NCBI GenBank assembly: GCA_023374025.1 | Contig: SIJG01000012.1 | Location: 2,095,506 to 2,159,505, forward strand | Length of the DNA stretch: 64,000 nucleotides | Reading direction: 5' to 3' | From: Heterodera schachtii | Taxonomy: Eukaryota > Nematoda > Chromadorea > Rhabditida > Heteroderidae | The notes under the pieces: model-generated | The model's input: the letters and a program-made list of their open reading frames with translations, nothing else | What the model was told of the DNA's origin: nothing | Databases searched by the model: none | Program-made: the position numbers and the translations under genes | Shown: in pieces, positions 14,823-27,975 of the stretch | Layout of the letters: every line of letters begins with the position of its first letter | How positions within the stretch are numbered: the stretch's first letter is position 1

Positions 14823-14967
14823 GACAAATTACTGGTTTTTAAATAATTTTAGCCAGTTTTATTTTTCAAAGTAAATTCCCTAGCACAATATATATTTATT
14901 AAACGATATTTCATATATTTTCCCGATGCATCACATTCCTGTATAATATTCAATAAACTATATTTAT

Positions 14968-17900
14968 TTAAAGAAAGGCGTCGTGTGCCCATTTTTCTTC
15001 AGAGAGACATTTCTTATCACCGTGACAGGAGCAGTCATAAGATTGGTGTTTGATCTCGTCATAACATTTCAAACCGCCGGTGTCGGGGTTCCTTTTCTCG
15101 GCAAACAAATTATCGGTATTTACGCATTTGTTCGAATTTATGAGTTTGACGTTGCCTTAACATTTTTGAACTGTTTTAATTGTGTAATGGTTCTGATTTA
15201 CGAAAGCCATTGAAATAAAGTCAATTTTCTATTTAAAATAAATTAATTGTTGAAAAATTGAAAATATATAAAAATTTATTTTACAATTTTCCTTGCCTGA
15301 TTCATACGTCAGCTCGAATACGGTAGATGGTACGGTCCATTTTGGTGAAAGGCGCGCGGATATGACAATGGACATGTCCGGCTTTTCCGCCGCAATCCAA
15401 TTTTTGTATTCATTTGCGTTCAGATCAGTGAGTGATGCGGCACAACAAAGTTTGGCACCTTAATGAGCGATATTTTGCTAATCATTAAATAATTGTAACT
15501 AATTAGTTAATGTTTGTTTTTTTTGCCTTGAGCCCTTTCGTCGGCTCGATATTTGACCTCGACATACGCCGATGAGCAGTTGGATGTGCATTCAAACAAA
15601 TTGTTCAAACTTTTGAACTGAATTCGCGCCTTTTTCCCCGCTTCAGGCTGATAGCAATTAAAATTGCATTAATAACAATCAAAATAATTTTATAATTTTT
15701 AAAACATTATTTATTGCCTAAAATGAAATTCTCAGCGAGAAATAAAAATAAATGTGAAACTACCGCCAGAAGTAGCTCCAATCATGATGCCATTCTGTCC
15801 TTCCACCATATTGTTCACAAATTCAAACCGAACACAGGTGACCTCCCTGTCACAGAAAGAGAAATGAATTAAAAATATGAATTTTTTACTTTTTGAAAAA
15901 AATGTAAAATATTAAAAATTTGCATTTACTGTCCCCTTTATTACGGCACTTTTTGTCGCTTTTTTAATTGAACCGCCTTCAGATTTCCGTCCCCATAACT
16001 CCGGCTTTCCATTTACGGATTTACGGCTTCCACCCGCCCCCCATTTTTTGTATAATAAACTCGGCTCAAACCCCGACCAATGCTCCGAAATCAACCAAAC
16101 ATAAAAAATCATTCTCACATTATCAAAGCGGCACCAATTTCTATCGCATCCTTCCATTTTTGGTACCCGTCCTTTGGCACTAAACAAATAATTATTATTT
16201 TTAGAAATTGAAATTATGCCATAGTTCGAATATAATCAAGCACTTAAAACTAAGGTTACACGGATCCGGCATCCTACCGGGTCTCAGACCCGGTTCCCGG
16301 TTTTTCCAAGACCCGGACTCGGTATAATTTCATTTACAAATAGAAAAAATATAATTTTATTAATATAGCTTATAAAAATTTATAATAATTTAATTTACGA
16401 ATAAAAAATTATAATTTGTAATATTTTATTTTTCATGCTTTTTTAAAAGTTTAAGCATTTATTTTGAAGAAAATTTGTCAAATTACACTATAATGGCAAA
16501 ATATTACGCGCTCTTTTGTCGAATGTGATTTTGATAGGAGATTCGGTCCATTTTTGTTGTGCGTTGTATTGTCGTTTTTTCCGCTGACTTTCAATTTCTT
16601 CGGGCTTAAGCCCACAAACTGAATTTTAATTTGGATTTTTAATTTTTTAAATCAATTTAATTAATTCATTATTTAAATTTCCAAAATAAACGCACTCTCT
16701 CTCAACCGGTTGTACTGTTCTCGCAGCGTTCGTTTGTCACATGCCATATCCTCATCGCATATTAATGTTTCGGATGGCTTTTTCCATGGCATTTCTGGCG
16801 CAAGTGGGGCCCAGTCTGGCTTTTTGAAATTCTTAAATTATTTTTACATATATTTTTAATTTTTATTTTTATTTCACCGCATTGTTTTCGCTTTCATTCT
16901 TTCCACAGTATTCCAATGCCTCAATTTTCAGCAACAAATTTCTGATAGGCACACAATCTGCGCCGTATTCATCACATGGGTCTAGACTGTCTTAAAAAGT
17001 GCCGAAGTTAATTTTTAAAATTAAATTATTTTTTACTGACTGAATTTGTTCGGATCATCTTGTTAGGATAACAATATTGTACGAATGGTTATGAATTTTG
17101 AATATTTGGGCCTTTCAATTTGGAAAAATGGGAGCATTTTGTCATCATTCGATGGTGGCACAAAATGGATCATTTTTTCAAAACTACCGTCGATCATTTG
17201 CGGTTAAATGTCATTAAGCACGGTGCCAATGCCATCGCTCTGTAAAAAATTAATGAATTTTAATTATTTAGAATTTTTTACCGCTTTCAATCCTTCGCAA
17301 ATGCTTTTATCGTCGCTTTTTTCACGAATTGCGCTTTTCCGCTGGTCGGTGCCAAATTCGATTAAGAATGTTGGCATCCAATTTGTTATGTCTGTTATTT
17401 TCTCCAACAAAATTGGAAATGTTCGCGTAAGCTTGCAACTTAATGTTTTTAATTACAATTGAATATTAAATATTTTAATTTTAATTATTTGAATTTTGTA
17501 TCGACGATTCAATAATTTAACGGCTCATAATCTGTTGAGAAGCAAATAATTTTGAATATTCTGAGTATCATTCGATTGCACTAATGATTCTCTCTACAAA
17601 CCTTAAGATTTCAAAAATTTTGTTAAAATTGCCAAAATTGTTTTCGGCACTGAATCGACTAATATTTTTATTGATTAATTAATTTGTAAATACCAAAAAA
17701 TAATAATTTTATACGTTTCATTGGAGAAGGAAATGTTGAAGGTTGACTCAAAGCACCCGATCAGCTCTTCGGAACTGAATGTATTCATCATTAAAGTAAG
17801 TTCTAATTTTGATTTTGTGTTAAGTGACTTTGTCACCGTTTTTGATGCAAACGCTCCCATATTTTTATTTGTCGATTAAAATAAAACTTTATTGGGCCAT

Positions 17901-19440
17901 ATGGCCAAAAGCACTAAAGCAGGCGTATTCTCCATTACTCTCATTTTAGCTTATCTTTTGGGCGAAATCACTCTCTTTATCCTCCACTGCCACATAGGCA
18001 CAAGGGGGGAGAGTGCCGCATTTATCACATGGGTCATGTCACTTTAAATTTGTTAGCGCCAAAATGTGCCGCTCCAAGTGACGCGACCCAATTTTAAGGC
18101 ACGTAATAAATCTGTGCCAAGCTCATTAATCAATGACTGTTTCACTAATTATTGACGAATGTTTTACCAAAAAATACCACTAATTTTCGTTTACTTTTCG
18201 CATTTTTCTTCAGTTGGCACTTTGTTACAAGCATCGAAATAGCGGTGCTTTTCGCTGGGCGGACCTTCCGGATCATTCATTTTCAACGGCCGTTCATACT
18301 TTTTACATCCAATATCATACGGCGTTATGGTGATGTTCAACAAGAATTTGTCCACTTCCGTCGGAAAGAAAATGTTCGTACAATTCGTGCCAAAATGGTC
18401 CACATGACGCACAAGCGGCACAAAGCCAAAGGTTTGTTCAGTTGTTGGCACAATGCCAAAAGTGGTTGTTGTGCGATGGAATTTGGTTAGGCCAACTAAC
18501 GGTGCCTTTGTTTTTGGAGCGACCAATGATTGGGAAAGGCACTAAAAAATTATTTATTAAATTGAGAATTTAAATACTAAATTGGACTTTCTCTTTGCAC
18601 AATTTGGTGGTTCCGCCGTTTTCTGCGCAAAATGTTGCGCCAAATTCGAATGTCAAAACAAATGGCATAAAATCGTCTAAAAATGCGGCAGAAGAAAGCG
18701 CTTCTTGAAGTTCATTTCCAAGTGGTTCAGCATCTGTTAAATAATAATTATTATTAAAATATTATTATAAATTTGGCTTTACTTTTGGTTAAATTAATAT
18801 CCAAATATTTTTCCGTTTGTTTCGTTTGTTCGGTGCCGAAAATGCCGTTGAATCCATGGCTTAATTTTTAAATCCAAATTTTGAACTTTTCCATGCCCAA
18901 TTGCCTCGATTCATAGCTGATCATTCCGTCTTGGTGCTTGGCAATGATCAGGCCGTGCCATTGGTTTTCGGCAATATCTTCGGCACATTCCACAAATTTC
19001 TGTTTGCCAATTGTTCCTTTGCCCACCCCAATACGTTTTCCAATTTTTCTGTTTTTGGACATTTCGCTTTGGTAGCAGAGGAGGAGCCTATATAAATAAA
19101 TTTTAAAAACAATTAATTTAAAATAAATTTTTCAAATATTTTACTTTGTGCAGCCATTTTCCACCAAAATTGCGCCATTTTTGCCATTGCACATTTTCCA
19201 AATGCCAATGTCGGATGACAAAGGACTGAAAATTGAAAATAAAAAAAAATAAAAATTAAGGTCAAATATCCAGGCTTTGATTAGACCTGAATCAAGGCTT
19301 GGACCCGAATATTTAAAATGCTTTTAAAATTCAAATATTTATTCTAGTTTTCATTACATATCAAATTATTACCGTATTGGAGGAGCTGAACAATTAATGA
19401 CCAAGCAAAGGAAGACGGTCAATAGAGAAATGGAGTTCAT
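14968..19440 (-). CDS. secreted multi-exon protein, possibly two tandem copies, unrecognised family
   Basis: The first exon (19373-19440) encodes a clear signal peptide, MNSISLLTVFLCLVINCSA. Exons at 19145-19225, a stretch starting at 19087, one ending at 18783, one starting at 18733, and one at about 18194-18538 join in consistent phase and give a cysteine-containing extracellular chain. The only in-frame stop, near 18870, disappears if a 45-base GC-AG intron (donor after TATGAATCGAG) is spliced. Further exons at about 17280-17430, 17050-17180 and 16900-16975 resemble the first set (compare DDFMPFVLTFEFG with ITNWMPTFLIEFG), indicating internal or tandem duplication; this second set has an in-frame TAA near 17205. 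The last exons (about 15925-16180, 15770-15840, 15535-15650, 15285-15460, 14968-15140) are also Cys-bearing. They include VEVKYRADERAQGAKLCCAA, which vaguely recalls CUB-like tails of nematode astacins. No HExxH motif is visible. The function is unknown and the second part may be decayed. Confidence 0.5.
16256..16325. repeat. GC-rich islet of CCCGG/ACCCGG words
   Basis: An abrupt GC-rich patch lies in AT-rich intronic or intergenic sequence, built from repeated ACCCGG and CCGGT words (GGGTCTCAGACCCGG and similar). Its texture matches the islets at 3358-3470, 20334-20907 and 31750-32666, so it is probably a fragment of the same class of small transposon. No ends are visible here. Confidence 0.4.
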
Positions 19441-20330
19441 TGGATAATTAATTAATTAATTATTAGAATTTAACATTAATATTATTTAATTTATTTGTTA
19501 TTAAAATGATTTTATTTGTTTTATGATTAAATATTAATTCCTAAATGATCAAATGAAATGAATGAATGAAAGTGGTAGGATGGAATTGGTTGGTGCAATG
19601 AATTCCGTCGTTGGACCCAATCACTGAATTTTCAGTGTCGACGTGTAAAAAAGTGGGAGAAAAGCCATCAGCAGAGAAGAAAAAGCTGAAAAACGACCAC
19701 ACATTTTGCAGCAGAGATTGTGAACACAGATAAATGACAAAAGTATTTTATTCATTTATTTATTTTTTATTTTGGCCAAATCATCACAAAATCATCCGAC
19801 AAATTTTCCATCACTTTTTCATTGAACATTTTGGCGTAAAATGTGAATGAATGCATAATTAACTATTTATTATATAATTAATAATTGTACGAATTTGTGA
19901 AATAAAAAATGATAAAATTAAATAAAACATCGTGAAATGTATGAAAATTAATGCTGAAATTTCAAATATGCAATTATTTTTCACAATAAACTTCAAGATT
20001 ATTATTATTAATTAATAAATTTATCATATTTTAATTTATTAATTTTTTTCAACTTCTTTTCATATAAAAAATTTACTTTCTTTATTAATCAAATAAAAGA
20101 ATAAAAATATTACATTTAAAATATTTTATTCTAAAAAGTTTGTATTTGTTTATTAGAAATTCTTTTACTTATTTATGCAATAAAATAACCGCACATGAAC
20201 ATGTGAACAAAAACTTATTAACATTCAATTTTAAAAAAGTTATACTAATTTAATAATTTTAAAAATAAAATAAACGAAAAACGAAATAAAAGATTTTTTT
20301 GAAAATAATTTCATTATCATTATTCTTAAC
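19441..20330. other. upstream region of the secreted-protein gene, no gene seen
   Basis: This is AT-rich sequence upstream of the - strand secreted-protein gene. 19540-19800 is less AT-rich and could carry the promoter or an untranslated exon, but I see no clear TATA element, spliced-leader acceptor or open frame that I would defend. Confidence 0.4.
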
Positions 20331-20910
20331 TAAAGCTGAGCGGCACCGGGACCGGATCGGAATTTCTTAGTCCCCGTCCCGATCCATGTCTCGGTTTTTG
20401 AGAAAAAGAAAATCGCGGACCCGGTTTTGCCATTTCCGACGGGACTAAATAAGCACTGGTAGAATGGGGGTCTGGGTGAGAAATTAATGAGCAGCGAAAT
20501 GGGAAAAGGAAAAAATCAATAAATAATATTCTTTAAAGCAATGATTACAAGCGTACAAAAGGTCTAATGGTGTATCTTCCTGCTGGTTTTCTACTTCTTC
20601 CCCTGGTTTCAATCTCGAAGAAAAAATCCTGGGACCGTCAATGACCTCTGGACCACAACATCTTGCCTAATTAAAAAAAATCGACTCAAAATCCCTAAGT
20701 TTGGAAAGAACTTTTATTAATAAAGATTAAATTTTTTGGAATTTTCCAAATTACTTTTTCAAAAAATTTTTCTTGGGAAAATTCCCGGTTGATCCTAGTC
20801 CGGTTTTTTCGCGGTCCCGGTCCAAAAACTTGGTTCCAGTCCCGGCTTTTCTGGTTTCCGTATGTCACGGTTCCGATTTTTGTCAAAATTTCCGGTCCCG
20901 CTCAGCTCTA
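20331..20910. mobile_element. MITE-like element with inverted ends
   Basis: The left end TAAAGCTGAGCGG (20331 on) is matched in inverse by CGCTCAGCTCTA ending at 20910. Just inside both ends are GGGACCGG / CCGGTCCC words. The interior holds a GC-rich subterminal region rich in CCCGG words on each side of a plainer centre. There is no coding capacity. The end sequence TA(A/G)AGCTGAGCGG resembles the TA(G/A)AGACCGGAC ends of the hAT-type element at 31750, but no exact flanking target duplication is visible here. Confidence 0.5.
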
Positions 20911-21439
20911 TTAAAACAATATAAAAATTGAAAAAATTAAGGAAAAGATGTCTATTCAAAAATGCTATCATTTTAAATAAAATGGAAAATAAGGCAAACA
21001 ATTCTTTAAATGTTATTTTAATTTTTAGTGAAAGATCGAGAAATATTACATTATTATTAATCTTAAAAAATTAATAGATCATTTTTTAATTCAATGATGT
21101 AAAAAAATAATTTATGATTACGTTTAAAATTAATCAATTTAATAAATTAAATTCACTAAAATTCACATCGCAAACTAAATTTACCCAGTCTTAGGTCATG
21201 CATGATATGTAAAAATTTGTGCCTTATAATAAAAGTGATATCAGATAATTAAATTAATGAATATTTTAACAATTAAAACGTAATGATAAATTAAAATGAT
21301 AAAAGGAATCAATAGAAAAAACCAATCTATAATTATTACCTACTACAAAATATCAAATATCAACGAATAAAATAATGAAGTATCATTAATTAGAATATTA
21401 ATCAAAATTAAAAAAAAAAAAATTAATCTCACATAACAT

Positions 21440-21475
21440 AAGAGCAAGGAGGATGCGGACCGAAAAATTTTATAA
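21440..21475 (+). other. possible micro-exon islet
   Basis: A GC-balanced islet follows CATAAG and reads SKEDADRKIL in one + frame, inside an A-rich block. It is too short to be called a gene and is listed only because it fits the pattern seen at 3-7 kb. Confidence 0.15.
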
Positions 21476-21889
21476 ATCAAAGATCAGATTCAAAAAATTA
21501 AAATTGAAGCCAAAAATACGAACATTTTGCAAAATAGTGTTTTTTACAAATTTTCTATCAAAATGTATATTTTTGTCTCGCATTATCAATTTTAAGAGAA
21601 TTTCGGACACAACGCTTCTTATGTTTTAAAATAGATTTTTTGGGACGCGCTTTTTTCAAAAAAATTCTGGGACGAGGGGAATCCGGCTGTGCCAACAAAC
21701 GGCGCCGGAAAAAAAATTTGAGAATTTCTATTAAAAGTTGAATATCATGAAATTGGTATTTTGCCAACAATTTTAAATATTTCTATTTTTGAAGCAAAAA
21801 TATTTACAAAAAATAACTGTCACATCATTACCTAGTAAAAATTATTACTTAATTTTGTTGATTCTGAGAATTTCGGTCCTTTGAGAGCC

Positions 21890-22290
21890 GAAGTGACAAA
21901 AGTATCAATGGTCGTAATATTGAAATTTCATTATTATTTAAATTTTAATTGCCAAATAGTAAATCATAACTAGATTAAATTAAATTGATTACAAAAGTTC
22001 TAGCAAATAAATTCGAAAAATTTAGTCTGAAAAATTTACCTTTTTAAATTACCATAAAAAATGCCACAGTTTATTCATTAGAAATTTTTTTCAGAAACAA
22101 CCAATTTTTATTTTCTTTGTGTAATAATTTAAAAAATTATGATAAAGAGGATAGTTAAAGCTATTTTCCAATACTAAGATTTATTAACAAGGTTATGTTT
22201 GAGCTAAGCTATGTTTATAATTTGACAATTAAATTAAAATAATTATAATTTAAATATTTCGACCATTAATACTTTTGTCATTTCGCCCAC
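21890..22290. repeat. inverted repeat around an AT-rich centre
   Basis: CAAAAGTATCAATGGTCG near 21905 and its flanking A/T words recur in inverse orientation at about 22228-22290 (CGACCATTAATACTTTTG). Arms are roughly 50-60 bases, imperfect, and separated by about 290 bases. It could be a small palindromic transposon. No TIR boundary or target duplication is clear. Confidence 0.35.
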
Positions 22291-25200
22291 ATTGAAAATT
22301 TTGTCACAATGTTTGAAAAGGATAAAAATTGATGAAAAATGCAATAGTAACACTTTTTTAACTAAATTACTTAATACTTAATATTTTTAGGATATTCTTC
22401 ATTAATTAAAAATTTACATTAATATGTATTTGAATAAATAAAAAAATCCTTTATTATTTTCTTAATTTTGACTTTTTAAAATTATTTTTCTTACTACCCA
22501 TTTATGAAGATTTAATTGCTTTAATAATTTGTCCAATTAAAATATTTTTATTATGTGACGTTCTAATTATAGGGAATCAATTTTTTCTTTTGCTGATGAC
22601 AATATACAATATATATTTTTTGGTATTTTTAAATTAGTAAATTATTTGTCATTTTCATGTGGAACAATTAATTTTTATCGGTTTTTTGGTTTAATATTTT
22701 CATCTCAGTCTCGTAAAGGTTTTTATGTGTCGTTGTCAATATTGATTTGAGTGCTTTTAAATTTTAATTTCATTGTTTTTGAGTAATTGAAATAAAATTA
22801 TTTTATTGATGTTATTAATTTTATTTTAAAAATAGAATATTTTGTATTTCATTACTAAGTATTTGCTTTTCAACTAATTGATTGTTTTACTATTAAAAAA
22901 TTTTCTGCATATAATTTTTTTAAATCTGATCATGTAAGGGATTTTTGGTTTGATTATTATAATAGTAGGTAATAGAATAAAATTGTATTTTTGACTTTAG
23001 TTTTGATAAAATATTTTCTTCAATTTTTATCTGATAAATTTAACATGGAAGTAAAAGCATTAAAATTTTTTATTTCTAATTAAAGAAATAATAATAATTA
23101 TTATCTTTTTATACAAAAAATATTATTATTTTAATGTTATTTTATTATATTACGCTATTCAATTGATAAATTAGTTTTATTTAAACAATTATTTTATCAA
23201 TCTATTTTAATTTTTTTTAATTACCTATAGCAATTAACAGCCTTCATTCGGTAAAACATTATCATCAGAGATATAAAAAATTTAATGTGCTGTTTTTTAT
23301 ATAAGAAAACTTTTGTTCTTCCAGATAAATAAATATAATTATTTGAATAAAGCAGTATCGGGAACAATCAGTTTATAGTCAAATGGGAACAACAAACATT
23401 TCCAACACTGTGAACAAGATAAAATAATAATACCAATTCAGTAAAGAAAATATCCACTTTAAATATAAAATTGCATTAAGAAAGAGCAAACAAATATATA
23501 CATAATAAAACAAATACTATCAACTATAGTTTTTCTATAAACAATTCAACATAATTAATTCCATTACATCATTAAAATTTAATATTCCAAATCTTAATGT
23601 TTTAAATTCTAAAATAGATAAATAAGAGAGAAAAGAATTACTCTATTGATAGAAAAATAAAAGTAAGAATATTTTGTCTAAATGATTAACGGATTGTAAA
23701 TTATGATATAATAGATAAAATCAGGAAAAAATATATAAATATCTAAAAGTAAAAATAACAGATTATACTGCATAATCGTGTCTTTGTAAAAAGAAAAATT
23801 CCTTTTTTGATACAAAAAAAAAGAATATATGTGTTTCCGAGTAAAAAAATTTAATATAAATGCTTATTTAAGAATTATGATATTTGTATAATTTATAAAA
23901 AAATTTATTTTTTTAAACGAATTTTCTTAAAATTTAAGAGGTACATTTAGATCGCAAAAAGGTTTTTTAAATATTTGTTTTAATAATAGCAGTAGTAGCG
24001 TTTATTCAATTTTTTTGATCTGTCATCTTCATGTGTTAGGTCTCAAGATTATTATAAACTGGAAAGATATGTTATATTGGATTCTTATTGTTATTTTATC
24101 TTCTTAATGTTTAGGTTATTGACTAAATTTGGTTGATTTTTAATGATAAATGTTCCATTTTTTCTAAAATTGAATAACTTTCTCCAAATATTTTCTGGAT
24201 ACAAACAAATTTTATCTATTTTTCTATATTTACTTTGTTTATATTTATTCATTAATTTTATCTAAGTTAAACTTCTTTTTTGGGGTTTTATTTAATATTA
24301 TAGTCTTCTATGGCTTAAATATTCTTTTTTTTTTGATTAGTGCTTAAGAATTTTCGATTCTAGACCTTAATAAAAGTTTTTAATGTTTTTTAAGTCGAAT
24401 GGTTGCTTATTTCACTTTTATTTTTTAGATTGACAGAATCTCTTTAATTCTCACTTATAATATATTTGATAAATTCTATTTCTTGGAATTTTAATGGGAA
24501 TTTATTAACTATATTATTTATTTTCATTCACATTTTATAATTATAAAAAAAAATAATGTTATAAGCTATACTTGAAAATTTGATTTTTATTTAACAAAGG
24601 AACAATTTTTACCATACAATTTCTTTTATGTATTTTAAAGATTATTTTATTAACAAGCAAATATATTGAAATTCCAAGCATTGGTTTTTTTTGTTTGTTA
24701 ATATACATAGATTATCCTCCATTAGGAATTAATTTATTTTTTATATTGGGGCTCTGGGCTTGATGAAAAATGTTTAAAAAAATATATTTTTAAACTAATT
24801 ATAGAAGCCAATTAAACAAAAGCAAATTTATTTATTTTGAAATAAATTATTAAAATTAGTTGAATTTAATATAAAACCGCTCCATGTGACTACGACGTTT
24901 CCATGCTGTTTGCCAACAAAAGATTAGACAAACATAAAACACCATAAAATGAAAGGCAAATTTATTAAATAATAGTTTCATATTTCAACTTATTTGTTAG
25001 CAAATATGAATTTATATAAATTTAAAAAGAGAAGAGGAAATGAAATGAAATAATACTTTATGGTTTATTAAAGACTTTTTATTTAATAAAACATAAAAAA
25101 AGGTAAATTTATGAAAAATATCACGAAGCTGTGTTTCATTGAAACAAAAAAATAATTCTAATAAATTCATTCAAATAATTTGACAAGATTAAATTTAATT

Positions 25201-27910
25201 TTAAAATTAGCCTTGGAAAATTCACACAGAATAAAAATAAGCATAAAATGTAAATACGAAATTTTGAATATTTAATTCACCATACTAAAAAATAAAAATT
25301 ATTACATATAGATCTGAAAAAAATGACATCGACTGAAATCACATCACAAAAGTTGATTACCTGTGATAAGCACTGTAGATCGAGAATTATTAAAAGAAAT
25401 CACAACATTTATAGAAATTTTCAAAACAATAAAAATTCATAATATTAATTTTATTTTTTCTTTATTTTTTTACGCATATCCACATATAAAAAAATTATCT
25501 AAAAAATGCATTAAAAATTTCAAAACATTGCCAAATTCTAAACAAATCAAATGGTGAACTCTTCTACACGAAAATTGATTATAATAATAGTAGTTGCAGT
25601 TTAACAATTATTAAGTTTATTTAAATTATCGAACAAATTATGTACTTTAAATATTGTCAAATTCTATAGAATTTTTAATAAAATTTAATTAAAAGAAAAC
25701 TTTATTAAAGTTATAAAATATTTTTTTTAATTTATATTCAATAATATTATTATTTATAAATATGAAATACATTATTAGAAAAAAGAGAAAAACACTCTAA
25801 ATAATTTAAAATTACTTCTTTTTAAATATTTATAAAAAAAAGAATTAACTTACAAAAAATATTTATTAAATTAAAAAAGTGGGACAATATTAACTAACTA
25901 GAAAAAATAAGTAAAAACCGCCGCATCATTTACACTAATTCTCCTTTCGTTGCCAAGTGTTGAGATAAAAAAAAATTGATAATAAAAAAATAATATTTAT
26001 TAATCCATACATTCAACATTCTCTATATATTTTTATTTATATTTTTTTGTTTGAACATTAGATTATTTGAGTCTTATTCAGGAAATTGAATTAGATAATT
26101 TATTATAATATGGTCAACATTTTTTCAATTACTAAAATTTACATTGTTATTAACGTTCACAAAATTTTCCTCTTTTTATTTTTGCTCAAGGTAGGTACAA
26201 TTCCAATCGAAAGTAAATTACTCAATTTTAATTAATTAGTTATTTTCTTTAGAAGAAAATTTAAAAATTGTTATTTTATATATAGTTTATTTTTACATAT
26301 AAAAATTGATTTTTCTGACTAGGTTGTTGTGTTTTATTTTTTGAAAACTATTGGTCTTATGAGATTAATCATTTTTTGTATTAGTCATATTAATTATGGT
26401 TTTAAAAATTCATTTAAATTATTTAATTTGATTTGCATTGTTTTCAATATTCCTTGCTCTTGTAAATTAAATCGTATATACATATCATTCTCGTCAGTGT
26501 TTCTCAGAATTATTATTTTTTTTATTAACATGTACAAAATTTTCCTACAATGATATAAATATTAATCAATGAAATTTTTTATTAAGGTAATTGGTATGTT
26601 AATTTTGGTTTTTTCTGTTACTTTGACAAATTCTCTTGGCTTGCTTCTGGAGGTTTGTTGCACGCAGCATTTGAAACTTTTATTTTATTTTATTTTTATT
26701 TAACGATAATTTCATGTTCACTATTGTTTTGCAAATATTTAATTCAACTAGTATTTATTTTTATTTAAAATCAAAAAAAAATATTGATAACTTGAAGTAT
26801 TTATTAATTTTTTGATTTTACTCTTGACAGTTTCTTTCTTTTTGTATAATATTATTTATAATATTATGTTAATTATTTTTATATATATTCAGCAAAATTT
26901 CTATAGATTCTTTATTTTGGGTTTTTATGGTAATAAAATTTACTTTTATTATCAGACTATTTGATTATATTCTAATAAAAGGTATAATTTTATAAAAAGA
27001 CCTAAATTAGATATAAAACCCAAACATGTTTTATAATTTTATTAGCTACTTTTAATAATATCACTTGCAGTGCAAACATACGAAAAACAACAGTCCAAGT
27101 ACTGCAGATTGTTTTTTCCGCGTTTGTAAAAAACATCTAAAATTTATTTTGTATTATTATTAGAAAGAATTAATAGGGTTCTTATGGTATTGTATGTTAA
27201 AATGGCTTGGTTGCAGCAGTCGCCGTAAAAATATATTTTTCACTTTCTTTACATTATTTGATCTAATTTTATATATTTTTTAAATTTCTTCTTAAATTAA
27301 AACCTTTCAATCTTTATTAATTTTGTTTGTATTGGTTATATTTAAATTTGTGCAATATTTTCGCAATTACATTATATCAATTTCTTTAACTGTAATTTTT
27401 ACTATTAATTATTTTAAGATGGCTGATATATTCTCTTATTACATCTTTTGTTAACTTAAAATTATATTTTTAATATTTAGCTTTTGATAATAAAAATACC
27501 AAACAAGTTACACCTACTTTTTAATATTATTCAGTCGAGATTTCAACCACTTGTTGGCCAACATTATAAGTGAATACCTTTTTGTAAATCTTTATGTAAG
27601 GAATTTTTATTAATTATTTTATTTCTTTAAAATAAAAAATTACATTAAAGATCTGTAATTCATAGATTCAACTTGTAAATTAAAAAAATAATTCAATTGG
27701 TAACCATCTGCAAAAAAAGGCTGATTGCCAAAAGCAATAAGTGCCGGCTCAATATTATTCTACTTCCTTGCGGTGAGCCCGGAAACAGAGTTAATTTTAA
27801 AAATATTATTTTGTTTTTTCTTGCAATGGAATTAACTGGCAAAAATAGACGTAAATTTGTCTATTTTGGACATAAATAAATTTTTATAATATATTTTTTT
27901 GTTTTATTAA

Positions 27911-27975
27911 AATCCCCAAAAGTCGGGTTCCCAAATGTCGGGTCGCCAAGTTGCAAATCCCCAAAAGTCGGGTAG
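27911..27975. repeat. short tandem repeat of CCCAAAAGTCGGGT words
   Basis: Three or four degenerate copies of a unit near 15-18 bases (CCCCAAAAGTCGGGT, CCCAAATGTCGGGT, CCCCAAAAGTCGGGT) stand in a row within AT-rich sequence. It is a small minisatellite with no attached gene. Confidence 0.5.

Noticed and set aside
1..14900. Mitochondrial insertion as the cause of the high AT content
   Set aside because: I found no stretch resembling mitochondrial proteins or rRNA, and long frames are absent in any code.
27911..27975. CRISPR-like array
   Set aside because: Only a few short degenerate units with no spacers, in a eukaryotic genome.
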